Source: Lentzea terrae
GTDB lineage: Bacteria > Actinomycetota > Actinomycetes > Mycobacteriales > Pseudonocardiaceae
Length of the DNA: 64,000 nucleotides
Assembly: GCF_003265345.1 (NCBI RefSeq)
Contig: NZ_QFWW01000023.1
Location: forward strand, 1 to 64,000
Reading direction: 5' to 3'
Both the position numbers and the translations under genes were made by a program. Below are positions 58,477 through 64,000 of this stretch, one piece after another; the first letter of the stretch is position 1, and every line of letters begins with the position of its first letter. Under the pieces are notes generated by a model. It ran no database searches, was not told the origin of the DNA, and saw nothing but the letters and a program-made list of their open reading frames with translations.

Positions 58477-58878
58477 ATGTCCACACCGTTCATCTTCATC
58501 GGCACCCACAAGATCAAGCCCGGCAAGCGTGAGGCGTTCAAGGCGCACTTCGCGAAGTTCTGTTCCGAAGTCGTGGAGCCGCAGGAGCCCAGGCTGCACT
58601 CCTTCTACGGCTACTCGGCCCCGGACTCCGACCTGGTGACCGTCGTCCAGGTCCACCCGGACGCCGATTCGATGGCCACCCACATGAAGGTCGGGGTGGA
58701 GCACTTCAGCGAGGCCTACGCCGAATACCTCGAACCGGAAAGCACCCTGCAGATCTACGGCACCCTCACCCCGGAGCTGATTCAGACGATCTCGGCTGCC
58801 GCGCAGACCGAGGAGAACGACCGGAGCGTGACAATTCGCGAGCCCTTCACCGGATTCGATCGGCTGCCTCAGCGGTGA
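58477..58878 (+). CDS. Small dimeric alpha/beta-barrel (ABM-like) protein
   Basis: A 133-residue protein resembling the antibiotic biosynthesis monooxygenase superfamily: FIFIGTHKIKPGKREAFKAHFAKFCSEVVEPQEPRLHSFYGY, DLVTVVQVHPDADSMATHMKVG. The His-containing segments fit the fold, but catalytic function is uncertain. GGGAG precedes the ATG. It is divergent from the TPR-LuxR gene across 125 bp and separated by 21 bp from the deaminase-like gene. Confidence 0.75.
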   Translation: MSTPFIFIGTHKIKPGKREAFKAHFAKFCSEVVEPQEPRLHSFYGYSAPDSDLVTVVQVHPDADSMATHMKVGVEHFSEAYAEYLEPESTLQIYGTLTPELIQTISAAAQTEENDRSVTIREPFTGFDRLPQR

Positions 58879-58887
58879 GGCCGCGGA

Positions 58888-58899
58888 TACGATCTCGGG
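58888..58899 (+). promoter_or_regulatory. Candidate -10 (TACGAT) for leaderless dehydratase gene
   Basis: TACGAT at 58888-58893 lies 6 bases before the GTG at 58900 with no ribosome-binding site between, fitting a leaderless transcript start at the GTG. Confidence 0.4.
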
Positions 58900-59856
58900 G
58901 TGCTCAGGACGCGTCTTGATCTCGACCGGATCCACGCGGCTCGCAGCGTGATCGATCCCGTGTACCTGAACACCCCGATGTACCGGTGCGACGCACTGGG
59001 ACGCCAGCTCGGCTGCACCGTGAGCATCAAGCTGGAAACGGCGAACCCGGTGCGCAGCTTCAAGGCCAGGGGGACCGAACTCGTCACCAGCCTGCTGACC
59101 GAGCAGGGCCGCACGGCGGTGGTGTGCGCCAGCGCCGGCAATCTTGGGCAAGCGCTCGCCTGGTCGGGTGGCCGCCGCGGCCTCGACGTGACGGTCGTGG
59201 CGTCTGTGCGGGCCCCCGTCGCCAAGCTCGATCGGATCCGCGCGCTGGGCGCCGACCTGGAGCTGGTGGACGGCGACTTCGAAATGGCCCGCGCGCGAGC
59301 TGTGCACATCGCGCAGCAGCGCGGCATCCGGCTGCTCGAGGACAGCCTGGACATCGAGACGTGCGAGGGCGCCGCGACGATCGGCCTCGAACTGGCGGAA
59401 TCCACGTTCGACGCCGTGTTGATCGCCTTGGGCGGCGGTGCGCTGGCCACCGGCGTGGGCTACGTCGTGAAGACCTCGGCCCCCGGAGCCGAGGTGATCT
59501 GCGTGCAGCCCGCGGGTGCGCCGGCGTTGACCCGCTCGTGGCGCGAACGTCGCGTCGTCACCACCGAGTCGACCGACACCATCGCCGACGGCGTCGCCGG
59601 ACGCTTCCCCATCCCCGAGGTGCTGGACGACCTCCTCGTGGTGGCCGACGACGCCGTCCTCGTCCGCGAATCGTCGATCATCACGGGCATGCGGCTGCTC
59701 CTGGAGCACACGGGGCTGGTCGTCGAACCCTCTGCCGCTCTTGGCGTCGCCGCCGTGCTGGAGGATCGCGAGCGGTTCGCGGGCCGGCACGTCGTCACCG
59801 TGATCTGCGGCAGCAACGTCAACCCGGACGCCTATCAGCGTTGGGTTCATCGGTGA
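58900..59856 (+). CDS. PLP-dependent threonine/serine dehydratase-like enzyme
   Basis: A 318-residue fold-type II PLP enzyme. PLP lysine is in PVRSFKARGTEL. Asn in ASAGNLGQALAW binds substrate, and the glycine-rich phosphate loop is ALGGGALATGVGYVV. It ends VICGSNVN. The overall form matches catabolic threonine dehydratase, serine dehydratase or serine racemase without a regulatory ACT domain. The glycine loop and C-terminal Ser/Asn hints do not settle which reaction. Confidence 0.9.
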   Translation: MLRTRLDLDRIHAARSVIDPVYLNTPMYRCDALGRQLGCTVSIKLETANPVRSFKARGTELVTSLLTEQGRTAVVCASAGNLGQALAWSGGRRGLDVTVVASVRAPVAKLDRIRALGADLELVDGDFEMARARAVHIAQQRGIRLLEDSLDIETCEGAATIGLELAESTFDAVLIALGGGALATGVGYVVKTSAPGAEVICVQPAGAPALTRSWRERRVVTTESTDTIADGVAGRFPIPEVLDDLLVVADDAVLVRESSIITGMRLLLEHTGLVVEPSAALGVAAVLEDRERFAGRHVVTVICGSNVNPDAYQRWVHR

Positions 59857-59949
59857 CTGTGGCGCAGTTCTCAAGAAAAGCGAAGCGCTTGCCGAACCAG
59901 TCCTGCTAAGTTCTGGCGGATTTCTCATTCAGCAAAGAAGCGAGCGTGC

Positions 59950-60393
59950 ATGTCTGCATTTCTTCGTCGCGCCCTGGTGCTTTCCGCCAGTCTCGTGACG
60001 CTCCTCGGTCTGGTGTCCGTTCCGGCGCAGGCCGCGGTCTCGTGTTCCGGCACGGTCACCGCCCGCAAGTACATCGGCTACGCCGAGCTGGTCATCTACT
60101 ACAACTCCAGCAACGGTGGCACGAACAGCGCTTGCCTGAACCACCTCGGCGACTCCTACGGCGTGTCCCGGCCGACCTCGGTGCAGATCTTCCGGTGTGC
60201 CGAGCGGAGCGGACAGGGGCAGGATTGCACCGTCACGGCCAGTTCGCGGCGGGACTCCGACTCCTATGCCTATTACGCTGGTCCGGTCGGCGTGACCGGA
60301 ACCGCGAATTACTGCGTTGCGGCGTCGGGGTCGATTCTTTGGAATGGCGACACGCAGTACATCAACACGGGCCGCCAGGGGTGCCCGAACTGA
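59950..60393 (+). CDS. Small secreted six-Cys protein
   Basis: A 147-residue exported protein. The signal peptide is about 1-29 (RRALVLSASLVTLLGLVSVPAQAA). The mature part (~118 residues) has six Cys (VSCSG, SACLN, FRCAE, DCTVT, NYCVA, QGCPN), enough for three disulfides, and is rich in Ser, Tyr and Gly. No catalytic motif is recognised; small beta-rich secreted inhibitor or binding proteins look similar. The 3' end overlaps the convergent MFS gene by 32 bp. Confidence 0.75.
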   Translation: MSAFLRRALVLSASLVTLLGLVSVPAQAAVSCSGTVTARKYIGYAELVIYYNSSNGGTNSACLNHLGDSYGVSRPTSVQIFRCAERSGQGQDCTVTASSRRDSDSYAYYAGPVGVTGTANYCVAASGSILWNGDTQYINTGRQGCPN

Positions 60394-61537
60394 TTTGCAG
60401 CCGGACCGGCCGGCGCGCGGCGATCAGGCCGGCCCCGACCGCGACGAACTGAAGAGCGGCGATCACCAGCAGCGCTGTCGCGGGTGTGCGTGACGACAGG
60501 AGCACGCCCGCGAGCAGCGAGCCGAGTGCGAACGCGCCGATCTTCAGGCTCGCGCCGGTGGTGGACACCTGGCCGAGCAGTTCGGGTGGGCTGTAGCGCT
60601 GGCGTGCGGTGATCAGCGCGGCCAGGGTCGGACCGGATGCGAAGCCGGCGAGCAGGGCCAGGAGCGTCAGCACGACCAGGTTTCCGGCCAACGTCCACAG
60701 CGCGAACGACACGCCGTAGAGGGCGACCGTCACGAACAGGACGCGTTCCGGCAGCCATCGCGAGAGGTATGGGCGCACCGCCAAGACGGCCAGCACGGCG
60801 CCCAGGTCGAACGCGGCCAACACGAGGCCGCTGAGGTCGCTGTGGGCGTGCAGCAACGGCAACAACACCGGCAGCGTCACCACCAGCATGCCGAACCCGA
60901 CGAAGCTGATCACTGACGTCAGCGTCGCCGCGCGGAGAGGTGGGGTGCGCACCAGCGTGCGTGCCCCAGCCCGCAGCGCCGGGAGCAGCGACGAGTGCGG
61001 TGACGGCGGTGCGGGCGCGAGCACCAGGCGCAACGTGACGAGCCCGCCCGCGAACGCCAGCGCCGACACCACGGCCATCGCGCCCGCGGGTGACCATACG
61101 ACCGCGACGATGCTCGCCAGCGCCAAGCCCGCGATCGCCGTGCCGCTGTAGAGCATCGAGTCGTACGCGGTCACCCGCGGCAGGTCCACGCCGAGGCGCG
61201 GGAGCATGCTGGTGAAGCCGCCGCTCGTCATCGGCAACGTCAGGCCGGCGACGAACGCCAGAACCGGCAGGAGAGGCGCGGGCACGACGATCAGTCCCAC
61301 CGCCATCGCGGCCAACAGGAACTGGTTGCCTGCCAACGCCACCAGTGGATGGCGGGTGCGGTCCAGCCACGCGCCGAGCAGCGGTCCCGTCACCACGGCG
61401 GGCAACGCGTAGGCGGCGGTGGTCACGCCGGTCAGCAGTTCGTCGCCCGTCCGGCTCCACGCGAGCAGGGCCAGCGTGATCACGACCATCTCGTCGGCCA
61501 GCCGAGCCAGTCCGGCGGAGGTCAGGTAACGCCACAT
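60362..61537 (-). CDS. MFS transporter
   Basis: A 391-residue polytopic permease with about 12 TMs. The loop 2-3 motif GAWLDRTRHPLVAL fits the MFS signature, and the later YLSRWLPERVLF is similar. ATG 61537 follows AGGGCGGC, 11 bp after the flavoprotein stop, so it is probably in one operon with it. Enterobactin exporter/drug efflux-like general form; the substrate is unknown. Confidence 0.87.
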   Translation of the reverse strand: MWRYLTSAGLARLADEMVVITLALLAWSRTGDELLTGVTTAAYALPAVVTGPLLGAWLDRTRHPLVALAGNQFLLAAMAVGLIVVPAPLLPVLAFVAGLTLPMTSGGFTSMLPRLGVDLPRVTAYDSMLYSGTAIAGLALASIVAVVWSPAGAMAVVSALAFAGGLVTLRLVLAPAPPSPHSSLLPALRAGARTLVRTPPLRAATLTSVISFVGFGMLVVTLPVLLPLLHAHSDLSGLVLAAFDLGAVLAVLAVRPYLSRWLPERVLFVTVALYGVSFALWTLAGNLVVLTLLALLAGFASGPTLAALITARQRYSPPELLGQVSTTGASLKIGAFALGSLLAGVLLSSRTPATALLVIAALQFVAVGAGLIAARRPVRLQISSGTPGGPC

Positions 61538-61547
61538 GCCGCCCTGC

Positions 61548-63644
61548 CTAGCAGCTGCCAGTCTGCACAGTCGATCGATTTGCGATGTCCACCGTGACCT
61601 CGGCCAGCGGCGAGCTGGTGCACGTGAGGACGTGGCCGGACGCTTTCTGTTGCGCGGTAAGGCAGTTCGGCTCCTGCTGAGAGATCTCACCGCTGCGGAG
61701 CCGCACGACGCACTCCCCGCAGCTGCCGACGGTGCAGGAGTACGGCATCGGCAGACCCGCCGAGAGCCCGGCGTCGAGCAGCGTCTGCCCCGGCTCCACC
61801 ACCGCGGCACCGACCGGGAGCCCGTCGTTCTCGACGAGCATTCGCTGCGGCGCGGTGGAAGTGGCCGCGGCACGTGCGGTGGCGTAGTGCTCGGCGAGCA
61901 CCTGACCGTCCGGGATGCCGAGCTCCGCCAACGCCTGCCGCGCGGTGGCCATGAGAGGTTCCGGGCCGCAGACGTAGAACCGCGCACCGGAGGACGCCCT
62001 GAGGCCGGTGACCCACCGCCGAACCCCTGGCACGTCGAGCCTGCCGGCGCGGGAAGTCAGCACGTGCGTGATCGACAGCCGATCGGGGTGTTCCCGCGCC
62101 AGCCGGCCGAGCTCGGTGGCGAAGATGGTCTCTTCCGCGCTGCGGTTGCTGTACAGCAGTGCGATCCGGGGTCCGGCAGACGCGGCCAGCAGGGTGCGGA
62201 TCATGCTCATCATCGGTGTCACGCCGCTGCCCGCCGCGATCAGCACCACCTCGTGTTCGGGATCCACGTGGAAGGAACCCGACGGGCCGCGCACGAACAG
62301 CCGGTCTCCCACTGCGAGGTCGCGATGGACGTGCGTGGAGAACTGACCGCCCTCGACGTGTTTGACCGTCAGTTCCAACCGGAGTGAGCCGGGCACCGAC
62401 GAAGCCGAGTAAGGCCTGCGCACGCCGAGGTCAGTCACCAACGTGAAGAACTGGCCCGGCCGGAAGGCGAACGGTTCGCCGTCCTCCAGCACCACGGTGA
62501 CGGCACTGGGCGTCTCCCGCCGCACCTCGACGACGCGCACCTCGCGCAACGGGTGCTCCGGCGCGGTCTCAGCGGTGCGTTGGAAGGAAGTCGTGACCTC
62601 GTATCCCTCCTGGCGCAGGCCCAACCGGTAGGCGAGGTTCATCGCCGCCCGCAACCACCGCACCGGCACCAGCTTGAGCAGGACGGACGTTCCGCTCGCC
62701 GAGTTCGCGGCCAGGTGTGCGCTCGCCAGGCCCATCAGGTCGGGCAGGTCGGTGTGCGCGGCCGGGGTCCACAGCCTCGCCCGTGCCACCGCGTCGTTCG
62801 AGGTCAGCTCGGCGGCTTCGACGTCGACGAGCAGCGCGGCGTGCGGTGGTGTCCCGCGCAGCGACAGCGGTTCCAGCACGGCGGGGTCCACGGTGATCGT
62901 CCCCCGGCCTCGGACGTGCAGCACACCGGTGCGCCCCGGGACGAGCGCGGCGAACGAGAGCCGGTCGTCCTGGAGCAGGTTGTGGAGGGTGTCCGCGCGT
63001 CGGTTGCCCTTCCGGTCCGCGATCACGAGCGTGCGGCCGTCCAGGATCCGCGCGACCGCTTGCCGTTCCCCGCGTGGACTCGTGTCGCTGCCGCCCGCCG
63101 AGTCCCAGGTGGACAGTGCCAGGAATGGTGCGGCAGCGAGGAAGTCCGCGACACCGGGCGGGGAGAGAGGACCGTCATCGATCGGTGCAGCAGGCTCGGC
63201 CGGTGCGGGCGACTGCCAGAGACCCGACCGCAGCACGGCCTGGGCGCAGTGCACATACGCCTCCGCGACGTCGAAGACAACCTCGCCATCTCGTCCCGCG
63301 GAGGCAGAACCGTTGACTCGCAACGTCTCCCCCACCCCCGGCAGGAGGAAGACCAGCGACGCGGGACCGGCGGTGAGGCCCGAGCTCAACGGGAAGGAGA
63401 TGCGGGCAGGCGAACGCACTCGCACGAAACCCGGTGTGCCGCCGACGAACGTCGTTCTGGGCAGGCCTCGCGCGTCCCGGTGGCCGAAGCCCGCGATCGG
63501 ACAGCGGGCGAGCACGGTCACGCAGCCCTCGTCGAGTGTGCTGAGCTGCTTCAGCATGATCATCGGGGCGGGCCGGCCGACGACTGACTCGACCTCTTCC
63601 ACCGTGTTGAGCCGATCGAGGGAGACATTGTTTTCCCAGCTCAT
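61548..63644 (-). CDS. PNPOx-like / ferredoxin-reductase / 2Fe-2S fusion protein
   Basis: A 698-residue multidomain redox protein. Residues about 30-300 contain two PNPOx-like (flavin reductase split-barrel) halves: GLPRTTFVGGTPGFVRV and DGRTLVIADRKGNRRADTLHNLLQDDRLSFAALVPG. Residues about 370-600 are a ferredoxin-NADP reductase module: FAD site RRPYSASS and NAD(P) site AAGSGVTPMMSMIR. The C-terminus is a plant-type 2Fe-2S ferredoxin: YSCTVGSCGECVVRL and, later, LTC. It could pass electrons from NAD(P)H to FMN and to an oxygenase or nitro/quinone substrate. ATG 63644 is leaderless; the divergent TetR gene likely controls it. Confidence 0.9.
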   Translation of the reverse strand: MSWENNVSLDRLNTVEEVESVVGRPAPMIMLKQLSTLDEGCVTVLARCPIAGFGHRDARGLPRTTFVGGTPGFVRVRSPARISFPLSSGLTAGPASLVFLLPGVGETLRVNGSASAGRDGEVVFDVAEAYVHCAQAVLRSGLWQSPAPAEPAAPIDDGPLSPPGVADFLAAAPFLALSTWDSAGGSDTSPRGERQAVARILDGRTLVIADRKGNRRADTLHNLLQDDRLSFAALVPGRTGVLHVRGRGTITVDPAVLEPLSLRGTPPHAALLVDVEAAELTSNDAVARARLWTPAAHTDLPDLMGLASAHLAANSASGTSVLLKLVPVRWLRAAMNLAYRLGLRQEGYEVTTSFQRTAETAPEHPLREVRVVEVRRETPSAVTVVLEDGEPFAFRPGQFFTLVTDLGVRRPYSASSVPGSLRLELTVKHVEGGQFSTHVHRDLAVGDRLFVRGPSGSFHVDPEHEVVLIAAGSGVTPMMSMIRTLLAASAGPRIALLYSNRSAEETIFATELGRLAREHPDRLSITHVLTSRAGRLDVPGVRRWVTGLRASSGARFYVCGPEPLMATARQALAELGIPDGQVLAEHYATARAAATSTAPQRMLVENDGLPVGAAVVEPGQTLLDAGLSAGLPMPYSCTVGSCGECVVRLRSGEISQQEPNCLTAQQKASGHVLTCTSSPLAEVTVDIANRSTVQTGSC

Positions 63645-63650
63645 GGCACT

Positions 63651-63668
63651 ATTATGAGCTTTTGCTCA
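63651..63668. promoter_or_regulatory. Operator palindrome TGAGC-TTTT-GCTCA over a -10 box
   Basis: Perfect 5-bp arms (63655-63659 and 63664-63668) overlap CATAAT (minus sense, 63656-63651), which lies 6 bp before the flavoprotein ATG, so that transcript would be leaderless. A TetR dimer bound here would block this promoter. Confidence 0.6.
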
Positions 63669-63710
63669 GCTCTTGGATACTCGCTTTCGAGCGCCTGGGG
63701 AAGGACCACC

Positions 63711-64000
63711 GTGCCGTCGGCCAAACGCCCCGTCGAACCACGTCGCAAGCCCCGGCAGGTCCGGGCGGAGCTCACCCGCGACCGCATCCTCACCGCGGCT
63801 GCTCACATTTTCGCCGAGCACGGGTACGCCGCCGGCACCACCAACCGCATCGCCGAACGGGCCCGCGTCTCGATCGGCTCGCTGTACCAGTACTTCCCCA
63901 ACAAGGACGCGATCCTGGCCGAGCTGGTGATCCGGCACATCGACCGCGGCGTCTGGACCCAGGCCGATCGGCTCGACCTGTCACCAGGAACCCTGGAGGC
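63711..64000 (+). CDS. TetR/AcrR-family regulator, truncated by window end
   Basis: GTG start at 63711 with AAGGA upstream. The frame remains open to the window edge (96 codons). The N-terminal HTH is clear: RDRILTAAAHIFAEHGYAAGTTNRIAERARVSIGSLYQYFPNKDAILAELV, the TetR DNA-binding domain. The ligand domain is only begun. Divergent from the flavoprotein gene, with an operator palindrome in the gap, so autoregulation and control of the flavoprotein and MFS gene are likely. Confidence 0.92.
   Translation, partial: MPSAKRPVEPRRKPRQVRAELTRDRILTAAAHIFAEHGYAAGTTNRIAERARVSIGSLYQYFPNKDAILAELVIRHIDRGVWTQADRLDLSPGTLE

Noticed and set aside
1-64000. tRNA, rRNA, transposase or integrase genes and attachment sites
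   Set aside because: Read on both strands for cloverleaf-like ends, conserved rRNA words and DDE or tyrosine-recombinase motifs; none was seen, so mobile-element or genomic-island claims are not supported.

Overview
The window is high-GC actinobacterial DNA. GTG starts, strings of 4-bp ATGA/GTGA overlaps, apparently leaderless genes, an Lsr2 protein, a monoderm Tad pilus locus, LAXTG-type (class E sortase) wall-anchor signals and an S-adenosylmethionine methyltransferase of a family common in actinomycetes all fit a filamentous actinomycete, most likely Pseudonocardiales. The genus cannot be fixed from the sequence alone. No rRNA, tRNA, insertion sequence or CRISPR array was found.

Layout. 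(1) 22-9783: a secreted subtilisin-like protease, then a tightly overlapping minus-strand operon of two receivers, a HEAT-repeat membrane protein, a processive family-2 glycosyltransferase and two histidine kinases, followed by a NarL-type regulator. (2) 9878-18804: a Tad/Flp pilus locus (Flp pilin, TadE, TadG-like, CpaB, TadZ, TadA, a VWA-TadB fusion, TadC) with a divergent prepilin peptidase. (3) 18982-23232: an OmpR regulator, small membrane proteins, a methyltransferase, Lsr2, and a strange secreted protein built of alternating Ala/Asp/Val/Gly with Cys-led 14-residue repeats. (4) 23464-30083: module 1, comprising a sigma factor fused to a zinc finger, small proteins, a PTPS/QueD-like enzyme, a LuxR protein with an aspartate-less receiver, a stand-alone receiver and a five-repeat LAATG surface protein. 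(5) 30226-46165: a Wzx/Wzy exopolysaccharide locus with bacillosamine-type sugar genes, a BY-kinase, its phosphatase and an odd LCP protein. (6) 46240-54742: a PAS protein and module 2, a shorter paralogous copy of module 1 (sigma factor, small protein, LuxR protein, membrane and surface proteins, five-repeat LAVTG protein). (7) 54743-64000: a gene remnant, a CcdA/TlpA thiol-redox pair, a TPR-LuxR regulator, small enzymes, an MFS transporter, and a multidomain flavo-iron-sulfur protein divergent from a TetR gene that is cut by the window end.

Taken together the window is dominated by cell-envelope construction (pilus, exopolysaccharide, wall-anchored proteins) and its control. The most unusual feature is the pair of paralogous modules flanking the exopolysaccharide locus. 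Each combines a zinc-finger-fused sigma factor, a small Lsr2-dimerization-like protein, a receiver-LuxR protein that lost its phospho-acceptor, and a five-repeat sortase substrate. Short palindromic motifs recur near several of these genes. I infer a cell-surface remodelling regulon; its inputs and function are unknown.
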